Part shown: in pieces, positions 1 to 7,489 of the stretch
Position numbering within the stretch: position 1 is the stretch's first letter
How the letters are laid out: every line of letters starts with the position of its first letter
Source of the DNA: Alphaproteobacteria bacterium
GTDB lineage: Bacteria; Pseudomonadota; Alphaproteobacteria; UBA8366; GCA-2717185
DNA length: 64,000 bases
NCBI GenBank assembly: GCA_012103325.1
Contig: WLWY01000001.1
Coordinates: forward strand, 372,001 to 436,000
Reading direction: 5' to 3'
Translations under genes and position numbers: made by a program
Notes under the pieces: model-generated
Seen by the model: only the letters and a program-made list of their open reading frames with translations
What the model was told of the DNA's origin: nothing
The model's database searches: none

Positions 1-2
1 GT

Positions 3-170
3 TCCGGTCGGGCGACGCGAGCCTACGGTACCAAGGATGACGCGCTTAAGAAGCTGAGGAAAGATGTTGGCCCTGGCAGCGGCTCTGTACGCATTCGAAA
101 GGTCAATAACCCGATCCAGAAAGAAAGGGCCTATCCACGCCCCAAAGGCCCAAAGAAAAGCCTAGGCTAA
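3..170 (+). CDS. 3' end of an unidentified gene (partial)
   Basis: An open + strand frame enters from the left edge and ends at TAA 168-170, giving the last 55 residues of a protein whose start lies outside the window. The tail is rich in Lys and Arg (for example KDDALKKLRKD and RPKGPKKSLG), as in many DNA- or RNA-binding plasmid proteins. No family is recognised. It faces the minus-strand exonuclease gene convergently. The 220 bases between the two hold no gene I can support. Confidence 0.4.
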   Translation, partial: SGRATRAYGTKDDALKKLRKDVGPGSGSVRIRKVNNPIQKERAYPRPKGPKKSLG

Positions 171-391
171 CAGCAGCCCCATCGGCCGAGGCGGCAGTTG
201 TGTAGCGAAAGGTCTGCCCGACCCGGAAATCCAAATGTTGGTTTCCAGTTCGATCGTGAGATAGCGATCTAACTTCGCAATTTCGCCCTGGTGGCAAGAT
301 CCGCATAGATGTCGAATGCCCACTGCGACAACGGTTCCATGATCTTCAGCACGCAACGCATACAGCAATGCGGGAAGGTAAAATTAGGCAC

Positions 392-1285
392 TCAGGTTCT
401 GTCCGAGTAGCGGTCAAATGCAGTGACCTTTGTGATGTCTAAGTCGACCTTTCTTTTGTAGATTTCTTGCCAGAGGTAATCGAGCTCCGCGTCCTTCCGA
501 TCGTCCGGAATGTCCACATACCATGCCCTCGGGCGGCCATTGTCTTCCCCGTTCCAGCGATATCCTCGCGCTTTCAAAAGATCCTTGAATTCGAAGGGCG
601 AGTTCGCCGCCCATATCCGCCACGTCGTCTGACGTGCACGCGCAAGAAGACTGGCAAGGCCGCTGACCCCGGATCGCGGCAGCGTTCGAGATAGGAGTTC
701 GACAGCTGCCAAACAGTCGTTTGCTGCACGGTGCCTGTCGTAGAAGAATCCGTTGTCCGCGGCCAGGTACGCGAGCTTCGTCCCCTCGAAGCCCTCCGCA
801 GCCCAATCGATCTCCGCCATCGAACAGGCCCATGGCTTCGCACAGAAGTCCGGACAAAGGCGCTCAAGAAAGCGCCGGTCGAAGGCAGCATTATGTGCAA
901 CCACCAAGTCTGCGGGGCCCGCGAACTCTAGTACCTCGTCGAGATCGATCTTCTGGCCCGCCACCATTTCGTCCGTGATGCCGGTCAACGCCGTCACGGC
1001 CGGTGGAATCGGTGTCAACGGCTGCCGCAGGTGATCGAACGGGTCCAACACCGCGATCACCGCTCCCTCGAGCGAATACCGGAAGGGGAGCATAGCAAGT
1101 TCGATGATTTCGTCCTTCTCCGGATCAAGGCCGGTCGTTTCAACATCCACAAAAAGACCAAGCCGGCTTTCGTCGCCAGTGGGGCGATTGGCCACGGCCT
1201 GCGGCTTGAGGCGGCGGAGAACCCTGTAGTCCCCGCTTTCTTCGAGGATCGCCGCGAGCTTCTCGAGTTCAGCCGGATCGGTCAT
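392..1285 (-). CDS. DnaQ-like 3'-5' exonuclease (DEDDh family)
   Basis: A 297-residue protein with the three exonuclease motifs of the DNA polymerase III epsilon/DnaQ superfamily. ExoI is FVDVETTGLD near residue 46, ExoII is VVAHNAAFDRRFL near 128, and the ExoIII HRAAND pair of His and Asp is near 183. These residues bind two metal ions and remove nucleotides from 3' ends. A C-terminal domain of about 90 residues follows the nuclease core, as in stand-alone plasmid or phage exonucleases rather than chromosomal epsilon. The ATG at 1285 overlaps the stop of the preceding small frame as ATGA, so it is probably cotranscribed with the AbiE pair upstream. A role in repair or in the defence module is inference. 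Confidence 0.85.
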   Translation of the reverse strand: MTDPAELEKLAAILEESGDYRVLRRLKPQAVANRPTGDESRLGLFVDVETTGLDPEKDEIIELAMLPFRYSLEGAVIAVLDPFDHLRQPLTPIPPAVTALTGITDEMVAGQKIDLDEVLEFAGPADLVVAHNAAFDRRFLERLCPDFCAKPWACSMAEIDWAAEGFEGTKLAYLAADNGFFYDRHRAANDCLAAVELLSRTLPRSGVSGLASLLARARQTTWRIWAANSPFEFKDLLKARGYRWNGEDNGRPRAWYVDIPDDRKDAELDYLWQEIYKRKVDLDITKVTAFDRYSDRT

Positions 1286-1536
1286 TGCTGCTGGCCACCG
1301 CCCATTCCGTTATTGTCGGTTGCCCCCGCAATCTGTACCTGCAGCGCCTGTCTCACTTGTTCCGCGCCGTCGGGCCACTCGCATTCCCCAGTGTCTCCCT
1401 CAACGCCCCGGATGAAATTGAATGCGCTCTTCGGTGTCCCTTCCCCTGCCGTGTCCGTCATCCCCCTCCCAATTCCATTTATTCCGTGAGCCGGCCGATC
1501 TCGCATCTGATCAACCGCTCCCGTTTCAGCAGACAT
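1282..1536 (-). CDS. Hypothetical small protein between abiEii and the exonuclease gene
   Basis: A frame of 84 codons from ATG 1536, eight bases after the abiEii stop. It ends with a TGA that overlaps the exonuclease ATG by four bases. GGTGAC lies seven bases before the ATG. The frame is also open upstream to a TTG at 1593, which would overlap abiEii. The product is Gly/Gln-rich at its C-terminus (NNGMGGGQQQ) and matches no family I know. The coupling on both sides favours a real gene, but composition alone is not decisive and this could be a spacer that happens to be open. Confidence 0.35.
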   Translation of the reverse strand: MSAETGAVDQMRDRPAHGINGIGRGMTDTAGEGTPKSAFNFIRGVEGDTGECEWPDGAEQVRQALQVQIAGATDNNGMGGGQQQ

Positions 1537-1544
1537 CAACGCTG

Positions 1545-2408
1545 TCACCACGAGATCCCGAACCTTTCCTTCACTGCCGGCGTCCTTGCCCAAGGTTCGC
1601 CGGGCAGTCGGTCGACAAGGGCCGTGAACACGCGGCGAAACGACTCCGCCGTCGACTGTTCCGTCAGGGCTTCCACCTGGGCGGCCGGCAGCAAAGGGCG
1701 CATGTCGAGTAGAAAACGCGGGTTGGCCAGCTTGGCGAACATGCGTTCCTGGGCCTGTGCCCGCGAAATCACTTGGCCGGAAAGGTCGAGATAGCGTTCG
1801 AACATCTCGACGATACGGTCGGCATAGAGCCCCTCAAGAACGTTGAGGCCATGTGCCAGATCATAGAGATCACGCCCCTTGTCGCGCTGCAGCAGCGCAC
1901 GCAGCTTGGTCGCCAACATCTCCTCGCGGGAGAACGTCGGAATCGCCGCCTCACCGGAAAACCAGGGATTCGCAATCTTTAGCGTCAGGGCCGCCGGCGC
2001 GTCGAACGCCTCGATCTCGCGGGTGTTGATCTCTATCTTCAGACGGATCGGCACGCCGCTGCCATCCTCGGCATCGACCCGAAAGCGAAACTTCGGCGCC
2101 ACGGGACTCTGATCGAATTGCGCCCGACCGAGCCACGGTTCCAGAACGAGGCGCAGTTGATCGAGGATCGGGCCAATCGGGCCTGCGGCCGTGCGGACCA
2201 GATCGATATCCTCCGAGTAGCGCAGCGGCGCCGGGAAGTGCAGCTTGTTGAGCGCCGTCCCGCCACGAAACCGCAGCGCGTCGCACAACATCTCATCCGA
2301 GAATATCTCGACCAGGGCGCGGCTGATAATGAGATCTTGCTCAACCTGCCGCTGGTCGGCCCAAGGAGCGATGTTGCCCCAGGCGACGATGTTTTGTACC
2401 GGGATCAA
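1545..2408 (-). CDS. AbiEii-type nucleotidyltransferase toxin (pair 1)
   Basis: A 287-residue DNA polymerase-beta-like nucleotidyltransferase of the AbiEii/MenT toxin superfamily. The signature GG at residues 49-50 (FRGGTALNK) is followed by SEDIDL with metal-binding Asp67 and Asp69. A third acidic strand, RLKIEINTRE, lies near residue 124, and the K..R......GRD.YDL segment typical of the family near residues 190-206. Known members transfer nucleotides to targets such as tRNA and stop growth, giving phage abortive infection or plasmid stability. The gene overlaps its antitoxin gene by four bases, which is the standard abiEi-abiEii order. Confidence 0.88.
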   Translation of the reverse strand: MIPVQNIVAWGNIAPWADQRQVEQDLIISRALVEIFSDEMLCDALRFRGGTALNKLHFPAPLRYSEDIDLVRTAAGPIGPILDQLRLVLEPWLGRAQFDQSPVAPKFRFRVDAEDGSGVPIRLKIEINTREIEAFDAPAALTLKIANPWFSGEAAIPTFSREEMLATKLRALLQRDKGRDLYDLAHGLNVLEGLYADRIVEMFERYLDLSGQVISRAQAQERMFAKLANPRFLLDMRPLLPAAQVEALTEQSTAESFRRVFTALVDRLPGEPWARTPAVKERFGISW

Positions 2409-3232
2409 TCGTCAAGCTCCGGCACGCGGCGCACGATGACGCGCCAGCGGGAATCGCGCTCCCGCGGTTCGGGCGCGAAGTCCGGGTCCCGTGCTTCCTG
2501 CCGGTCAAGCTCGATCCAGGACACCGATCCTCGCGCCTGTAACGCACCCCGCATAGACCCCGTCAGGGCGTCGTGGCCGAGGCTGTCTAGCAGATATCCG
2601 AGACGCTGCACGACCGGCCGCTCCACCGTCACAGACAGGGCGGCGAGTTGCTCGGGATCGATCTGCTGCCCGAGATCGGAAAGCACGGTGGCGACATTGT
2701 CCATGCCGCCAGATGCCTGCGGATAGCGCAGCAGATCGAGTGCCGTCAGTGCGGCCGACGAGATCTTCATCGTACCGGTATCGGTTTTGCGGTCCTCGGT
2801 CCCTGCAGCCACCGCTTCCATATCCTTGCGGAAATAGAAGACGATCAGGCTACGGCCGGCGCGTATCTTTGGAAGGCGCTTGGCCGAGATGACCTGAAAT
2901 TCCATGACCGCCTGATGCGTCGCGCCATGCAGCTCCGCCGCCTTGAGCAGCCCGACATAATAGGCCTGCCTCTCGTGGCGCATGAGCGCGTCGATGTACC
3001 AAGCCGGCGGTGGCGCACCCCATGACGCATATTGCGGTGGGACGACGACGTAGAATCCCTGCCGCGGACTTAGCAACGCCTTGCGGCGTTGGAGCCGTTC
3101 GGCCGCGTCCAAGAACGCACCGCGCCCGACATCGAGGGTCTGCTCGGCTTCTGCGGCCGTGAAGACCGTTCGGCCCGCTGACAGCAGGCCGCTGATGTAG
3201 CTCGACAGGGCGGATCGCCGGTCATAGATCAT
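2405..3232 (-). CDS. AbiEi-type antitoxin and autorepressor (pair 1)
   Basis: A 275-residue protein with an N-terminal winged-helix segment (about residues 1-65, with ISGLLSAGRTVFTAAEAEQT), followed by the AbiEi C-terminal domain that begins near PPQYASWGAPPPAWYIDALM. AbiEi proteins neutralise AbiEii without forming a stable complex and repress their own promoter. The start ATG at 3232 has only a weak purine run upstream, but it lies directly beside the operator-like repeats at 3241-3331, which fits autoregulation. Stop and toxin start overlap (ATGA). Confidence 0.85.
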   Translation of the reverse strand: MIYDRRSALSSYISGLLSAGRTVFTAAEAEQTLDVGRGAFLDAAERLQRRKALLSPRQGFYVVVPPQYASWGAPPPAWYIDALMRHERQAYYVGLLKAAELHGATHQAVMEFQVISAKRLPKIRAGRSLIVFYFRKDMEAVAAGTEDRKTDTGTMKISSAALTALDLLRYPQASGGMDNVATVLSDLGQQIDPEQLAALSVTVERPVVQRLGYLLDSLGHDALTGSMRGALQARGSVSWIELDRQEARDPDFAPEPRERDSRWRVIVRRVPELDD

Positions 3233-3240
3233 GCTTTTTT

Positions 3241-3331
3241 ATCCGCCTTTAGTGCGGATATTTCAACATAAATATCTAATTCAGATGAATTCACTTCGAG
3301 AAATCCGTGTAAAACACGGATATTTCGACAT
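3241..3331. promoter_or_regulatory. Two-copy operator of abiE pair 1
   Basis: Two related elements lie just upstream of the antitoxin start. TCCGC...GCGGATATTTCAACAT is at 3242-3269 and TCCGTG...CACGGATATTTCGACAT at 3303-3331. Each is a short inverted repeat followed by the same TATTTCRACAT extension, and the two copies are in direct orientation about 61 bases apart. Known AbiEi antitoxins bind a pair of inverted repeats in their promoter, so an autoregulatory operator is the simplest reading. Confidence 0.7.
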
Positions 3332-3456
3332 GATTCCCTATGTCCATCTACCCCCCGAAATAACGAGCCGCTCCAGCCGCGCGCGCGAGGCCCCCCTTAA
3401 CCATCGGCATGTGGCAAATCGGCGATCCGATTCGCGCGCGCTTTGTCCGCTTTGCA

Positions 3457-4488
3457 TCATCCTTTGTTTCCGCTCTTGCGTGAATTGGCGTGCCGCTCGA
3501 TGTCGCGGCAGCGCTGCAAGAGCACTTCGAAGGGTTCCGCCTCATCCAGTAGCAGGCCGTCCTCGATCATCCGCCGGTAGTCCTCGGCCAAAAGATCCCG
3601 CGCCGCGCCCTCGGGCACGAGGCGCAAGCCGCCGGCCACCGCCGCTTCGTAGTCGATGGGCTGCCCCTCGGCATCCTTTTCCGAGAAGAACACCGCCTTA
3701 TGCCGCGCCACTGCCTGCGCGACCTCCAGGTCGGCGAGGGCGCGCGCCGCATGTCCGGTCTCGCTCAAGCGGGCGACATCGTGCCAATGGCGCGCGAACC
3801 GGTCCACGCCCCGGAAGCGCCCCTGGATGCAGAAGACATGGATGGCGGTCGCCTTCTCCCAAAATGTGCGTTCAATACGCATGACCCGTGGCGTTGCGCT
3901 GGGGAACGCGAGCTGCGGTAGATGCGCGGTGGCGTCGCAGACAACCGGCAGCGCCTCCCAGGGCTCGCCGGTCGAGCGCGCCCCGAACTCCAGCATCACC
4001 GCTGGACGCACATAGCCCGTTCCCTCCGTCAGCGGCTCGTACTCGATATGAATCTTGTCCGCATCGGCACGGGCGCCAGCCTTCAAACCGGCGGCGGCCA
4101 GCGCGGCTCCGATCACCGGCAGGGCATCCGCCTCGACCCACTGCGCCAGGCGGCCGCGGATCTCCTTCGACCACTTCTTCTCTTGGCTCCGCGTTGGGGG
4201 CAGGGCATCGGCGCTGTCCGATACCAGGTCGGGCGCAATGGCTCGGATGTTATAGGTGATATCGACGTCTTCGGAGAACCGGCGAATGGAGCCATAGGCC
4301 TTCGAGAGCGATGTGCCGCCCTTGAACACGAGCTTCGGCCCGAACCGTGAGGCGAACAGCATCTCCAGGGCCCAAACAACCCAGACATCTTTCTCCAGAA
4401 GGTGGGGTGGACGCCCCGAGGCGGCGCTGGCGACCGCCAGCGCATCCCGCCGATCCGTTGTCGAAAGCTGGAGGAAGCTGTCAGGCAT
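3457..4488 (-). CDS. AbiEii-type nucleotidyltransferase toxin (pair 2)
   Basis: A 343-residue member of the same nucleotidyltransferase superfamily as pair 1, but from a different branch. The signature is FKGGTSLSKAYG with GG at residues 57-58, followed by FSEDVDITYN with Asp74 and Asp76. A later segment has WEKATAIH and the RHWHDVARL stretch typical of the larger AbiEii proteins. The start overlaps the antitoxin stop by eight bases, so the two are translationally coupled. It diverges strongly from pair 1 and is probably an independent acquisition, not a local duplicate. Confidence 0.87.
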   Translation of the reverse strand: MPDSFLQLSTTDRRDALAVASAASGRPPHLLEKDVWVVWALEMLFASRFGPKLVFKGGTSLSKAYGSIRRFSEDVDITYNIRAIAPDLVSDSADALPPTRSQEKKWSKEIRGRLAQWVEADALPVIGAALAAAGLKAGARADADKIHIEYEPLTEGTGYVRPAVMLEFGARSTGEPWEALPVVCDATAHLPQLAFPSATPRVMRIERTFWEKATAIHVFCIQGRFRGVDRFARHWHDVARLSETGHAARALADLEVAQAVARHKAVFFSEKDAEGQPIDYEAAVAGGLRLVPEGAARDLLAEDYRRMIEDGLLLDEAEPFEVLLQRCRDIERHANSRKSGNKG

Positions 4489-5077
4489 TCACGACCAGCC
4501 TGCTCACCTGCTGGGCGAGCCAGGTCGGCAACCGGGGCCGCGCGCTCGCCACTTCTTCGAGCGCGCTGGCCGGCAGCCGCAGCCGCAATGCGCGGATGGC
4601 TTCTCCGGCATGCGCTTCTCCGAGCCAGGCGAGCGCCCGGATCGCCTCGCCGGCCGGCCGGCCGGCCATTGCCAACTGCCACCCCGGCGCATGCCGCAGT
4701 TCGATGGTCTGTTCACCCAACTTGAGCCGGCGGCTCGGACCCGATGTCAGATAGACCGCGCGCACGGGTACTTGGGTCGTCAGGCCAAGCGCATTCGCCG
4801 CCGCCGCGCCGTGCGACGCAATGGTCTCGCCCTTCGAGCCGGCGAATGCCTGCACCATTTGTTCGGCCGACGGCGGGCGTTTGCCGAAGCGGGTCTCGAC
4901 CGGCCGCACATAGAGGCCGCGGCCGGCGCGCATGAGCTGCCCCCGCCGGGCGAGCCGTGAGAGCGCTTGATCCACGGCCGCGCGGGAACCCAGATGGAGC
5001 AGCCCCTTTGCGGACACCGGAACGCCCTCCGGCAATCCCGCCATCTCCTCCAGGATTTTCGTCGCGAGTCTTTGCAT
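4481..5077 (-). CDS. AbiEi-like antitoxin, DUF6088 type (pair 2)
   Basis: A 198-residue antitoxin with an N-terminal winged helix (GSRAAVDQALSRLARRGQL, then the wing RAGRGLYVRP). The C-terminal domain contains the HGAAAANALGLTTQVP segment seen in DUF6088/AbiEi proteins. The first ATG (5083) abuts the AGGAG at 5084-5088 with no spacing. The second ATG (5077) has a six-base spacing and was chosen. The gene lies under a perfect inverted repeat (5090-5119) that should be its own operator. Confidence 0.82.
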   Translation of the reverse strand: MQRLATKILEEMAGLPEGVPVSAKGLLHLGSRAAVDQALSRLARRGQLMRAGRGLYVRPVETRFGKRPPSAEQMVQAFAGSKGETIASHGAAAANALGLTTQVPVRAVYLTSGPSRRLKLGEQTIELRHAPGWQLAMAGRPAGEAIRALAWLGEAHAGEAIRALRLRLPASALEEVASARPRLPTWLAQQVSRLVVNA

Positions 5078-5089
5078 GTCCATCTCCTA

Positions 5090-5119
5090 CTGTCAGAAAC
5101 ATATGATATTTTCTGACAG
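5090..5119 (-). promoter_or_regulatory. Perfect 10-bp inverted repeat, operator/promoter of abiE pair 2
   Basis: CTGTCAGAAA at 5090-5099 and TTTCTGACAG at 5110-5119 flank a 10-base AT-rich centre. On the minus strand a possible -35 TTGATT lies at the outer edge and TATGTT, 17 bases later, could be the -10, so a bound repressor would cover the promoter. The antitoxin start is seven or thirteen bases downstream, depending on the ATG used. Autoregulation is inferred from known AbiE systems. Confidence 0.7.
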
Positions 5120-5158
5120 AAATCAAGATTTGATCGCGTCCTCCCTCCAAACCCGCTC

Positions 5159-5202
5159 TGTGGATAACCATGCCGGCTTCTGTGGATAACCTTGTGAGTA
5201 AC
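5159..5202 (+). promoter_or_regulatory. DnaA boxes of a plasmid-type origin
   Basis: Two perfect TGTGGATAA boxes (complement of the consensus DnaA box TTATCCACA) start at 5159 and 5181, 22 bases apart. A third related copy, TGTGAGTAAC, is at 5193-5202. They lie directly left of the iterons at 5215-5276, which together fit a replication origin. Confidence 0.7.
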
Positions 5203-5214
5203 CGTGTTTTCGGA

Positions 5215-5276
5215 TTCGTACTATCAGGCGCAGGGATTCGTACTATCGGGCGCAAACGTTCGTACTATCGGGCGCA
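5215..5276 (+). repeat. Three iterons with 22-bp period (putative oriV)
   Basis: Three direct copies of TTCGTACTATCRGGCGCA lie at 5215-5232, 5237-5254 and 5259-5276, exactly 22 bases (two helical turns) apart. Only one position varies, A in the first copy and G in the others. Phased iterons next to DnaA boxes are the binding array of a plasmid replication initiator. No initiator gene is in the window, so the gene may lie to the left, or the array may be a second or incompatibility region. Confidence 0.75.
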
Positions 5277-5545
5277 AAAATTCCGGCAAGCCATTGTTCT
5301 GAAACGGCGATTCGGCCCTAAACTTATAAAAACTCATAAAAACTTCTTTTGTTGTTGGCCAGCGCCCTCTTCCCGTTCCGGCGCCGCACCGGCGTAAAAA
5401 AAATTCACCCATGGCTGGAGATATCCGGGCTTGGCCAGGCTTGTCCGGGTTTGTAGGGAGTTATCTTAAGTTGCTGTTTTCATTGATTTATTTCGTTTTA
5501 CAAGGCGAGCTTTCTTCTCTTTCCTTCCGGCCCATCGTTGCCCAG
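5277..5545. other. AT-rich non-coding region between iterons and traA
   Basis: No gene is supported here. Bases 5318-5352 are strongly AT-rich for this sequence (CTTATAAAAACTCATAAAAA and beyond) and could be the duplex-unwinding element of the origin. A second AT-rich stretch at 5460-5505 lies where the promoter of the transfer operon is expected, but I could not pick a convincing -35/-10 pair. The nick site (oriT) might also lie in this region. I see no motif that proves it. Confidence 0.35.
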
Positions 5546-5560
5546 GGAAGGAGAGCGAAG

Positions 5561-5893
5561 GTGTCCACGTCCCAGATCCGTCATCCGCAAAAGGCCACGT
5601 CCGGCCACGCCGCCGCCGTGGCGGCCGGCCTCGTCCTGGCCGTGGCCCTGACCGCGGCGCCGGACGCGATGGCGGGGACCGGCGGCACCGAGTTCGACGC
5701 CGTCAACACCCGCATCACCGACATGATCGAGGGCGGCGGCGGCAAGCTGGCCGCCGGGCTCGGGCTGGTGGCGGCGCTGGCGGCCTCGGTGGTGCGCTTC
5801 AACATCTGGGCGGTGATCGGCGCCTTCGGCATCGGCGCGCTGGCCGGCTACGGCCTGCCGATCGTCACCTCCTCGATCTCGGCGCTGATCTGA
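5561..5893 (+). CDS. traA: TraA-type pilin precursor
   Basis: A 110-residue F-type pilin. The frame is open from further upstream, but GTG 5561 was chosen because GGAAGGAGAG lies just before it and a canonical signal peptide then follows, with a hydrophobic core and predicted cleavage after DAMA. The mature part has two hydrophobic segments (about residues 63-80 and 85-106, ending in VTSSISALI), as in TraA subunits that sit in the inner membrane before pilus assembly. It is the first gene of the transfer operon. Its TGA overlaps the next ATG. Confidence 0.75.
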   Translation: MSTSQIRHPQKATSGHAAAVAAGLVLAVALTAAPDAMAGTGGTEFDAVNTRITDMIEGGGGKLAAGLGLVAALAASVVRFNIWAVIGAFGIGALAGYGLPIVTSSISALI

Positions 5894-6186
5894 TGGCGGC
5901 GGGAACGATGGAAGCCTACATGATCCCGAGACGCCTCGACGAGCCGGAACGCTGGATGTTCTGGACCGTCGACGAGGCGCTGATCATGCTGGCGCCGTCG
6001 GTCTTCGGCATGATGGCCGGCTTCCTGGCGATCGGCGCCGGCATCGGGCTCGCCGGCTTCCTGGCGCTGCGCCGGGCCAAGGGCAACGGCCAGGCCAACC
6101 TCGGCCTCTACGCGCTCTACTGGTTCTTCCCCAACATCTTCGGCTTCAAGGCGACGCCGTCTTCCTGCGTCAGGCGGTATGTCTGA
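5893..6186 (+). CDS. traL: TraL, T4SS pilus assembly protein
   Basis: A 97-residue inner-membrane protein of the TraL/VirB3-like family. It starts with the family hallmark IPRRLDEPERWMFWTVDE and has a long hydrophobic stretch (about residues 30-60) and a C-terminal YWFFPNIFGFK segment. TraL works with TraC and TraE in F-type pilus assembly. The start codon shares a base with the traA stop, and its own stop overlaps the traE start. Confidence 0.88.
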   Translation: MAAGTMEAYMIPRRLDEPERWMFWTVDEALIMLAPSVFGMMAGFLAIGAGIGLAGFLALRRAKGNGQANLGLYALYWFFPNIFGFKATPSSCVRRYV

Positions 6187-6737
6187 TGGACCGGGCCGGC
6201 CACAATGCCCAGCTGCACGGCGCCATCGTCTGGCGCAACCTGCTGCTGGCCGGCATGGGCCTGAGCCTGACCGGCAACCTGCTGCTCGGCCTCGCCGTCC
6301 TCTCCGGACGCGAGACCGTGGTCCTGGTCCCGTCGCCCGCCGGGCGCGTCTACACCGCCGGCGACAGCGTCAACGCGGCCTACCTGGAAGACATGGCCCG
6401 CGACGTGGTGCTGACGCTGTTCAACGTCCATGCGGGAACCACCGACTACGTGCGCGACGCGGTGCTCAAGATGGCCCACCCGGCGTTCTACGGCCAGTTC
6501 AAGCTCCGCTTCGACGGCTGGATGGCCGAGGTCAGGCAGCGCAAGCTGGCGACCGCCTTCTATCCCACCACCATCGCCGCCGACACCGCCACGCTCAGCG
6601 TGCGGGTGACCGGCGTGCTCCGGAGCTTCATCGGCGAGGCCCAGGTGGACGCCGAGACCGTGGCCTACCGGATCGTTTTCGACAACGCCGCCGGCCGGCT
6701 GACCCTGAGCCTGATCGAAGAGGAGACGCCGCAATGA
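6186..6737 (+). CDS. traE: TraE, T4SS core assembly protein
   Basis: A 183-residue TraE-family protein (VirB8-like role). One N-terminal membrane anchor spans about residues 16-40 (LLLAGMGLSLTGNLLLGLAV) and is followed by a periplasmic domain with the HPAFYGQFKLRF and FYPTTI segments typical of TraE. It links inner-membrane and outer-membrane parts of the secretion channel. It overlaps traL by one base and traK by four (ATGA). Confidence 0.85.
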   Translation: MDRAGHNAQLHGAIVWRNLLLAGMGLSLTGNLLLGLAVLSGRETVVLVPSPAGRVYTAGDSVNAAYLEDMARDVVLTLFNVHAGTTDYVRDAVLKMAHPAFYGQFKLRFDGWMAEVRQRKLATAFYPTTIAADTATLSVRVTGVLRSFIGEAQVDAETVAYRIVFDNAAGRLTLSLIEEETPQ

Positions 6738-7489
6738 AGCGCACGGCCCTGGCGGCGCTGCTCGCCCTCGCGCCGCTCGTCTGGACAACGTCGGCCGCGG
6801 CCCTGCAGATCAAGCAGGCCACCGGCGACGGCCAGGTGACGGCGACGATCTCGGCCAAGGAAATCAGCCGGATCGGCCTGGCCGGGGACCGGGTGCGGAT
6901 GGTCAACGGCGACCCGGACGTCGACATCAGCCACGACGAGGTCACCGGCGACATCTACCTGAAGCCCGCCCCGGCGCCGCTTTCCAAGCCGCTCAACCTG
7001 TTCGTCACCTCGGAGAAGGGCTTCACCTATCAGCTGCTGCTGCTGCCCGAGGCGGTGCCGTCGGAACAGATCCTGATCCGCAACGAGGACGCCCTCGGCG
7101 GCCCCGCCCGGGCCGGCGCCTGGGAGCAAAGAACGCCCTTCCACGCGGCCGTGGTCGAGGTGATGCGGGCGGCCGCCGGCGCCGCCGCTCTGCCCGCCGG
7201 CTATGTCCGCGAGAGCGTCACCGACGCGAACGTCACGGACGCGGACGTCATGGACGCGGGCACGCGCCGGCGCGGGCTGCTGATCCGGCGCCGCTTCCAG
7301 ATCACCGGCTCGGCCCTGCAAGGCATCGCGCTCAAGGTCCGCAACACCGGCACCGAGCCGGTTTCGCTCTCGGAGCGCGATCTCTTCGCGCCCGGCCAGG
7401 CCGCGGTCTACCTGCCGGTCCGGACCGTCGCACCCGGCGCCAGCGTCACCGCCTTCGTGGTCCGGCGGCGGACCGGAGGCAGCCAATGA
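6734..7489 (+). CDS. traK: TraK, outer-membrane core complex (secretin-like)
   Basis: A 251-residue TraK/VirB9-like protein with a signal peptide (cleavage near TTSAAA). The mature part begins QIKQATGDGQVTATIS and carries ISRIGLAGDRV and FVTSEKGFTYQLLL, the beta-rich pattern of the family. With TraV and TraB it builds the envelope-spanning core of an F-type system. The ATG at 6734 overlaps the traE stop. A longer frame from 6179 is only out-of-frame traE sequence. Confidence 0.87.
   Translation: MKRTALAALLALAPLVWTTSAAALQIKQATGDGQVTATISAKEISRIGLAGDRVRMVNGDPDVDISHDEVTGDIYLKPAPAPLSKPLNLFVTSEKGFTYQLLLLPEAVPSEQILIRNEDALGGPARAGAWEQRTPFHAAVVEVMRAAAGAAALPAGYVRESVTDANVTDADVMDAGTRRRGLLIRRRFQITGSALQGIALKVRNTGTEPVSLSERDLFAPGQAAVYLPVRTVAPGASVTAFVVRRRTGGSQ

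Noticed and set aside
162..368. 68-codon minus-strand frame after the exonuclease gene
   Set aside because: It lies in the right orientation 24 bases behind the exonuclease stop, but it has no family match and no clear ribosome site, and it overlaps the end of the left-edge gene.
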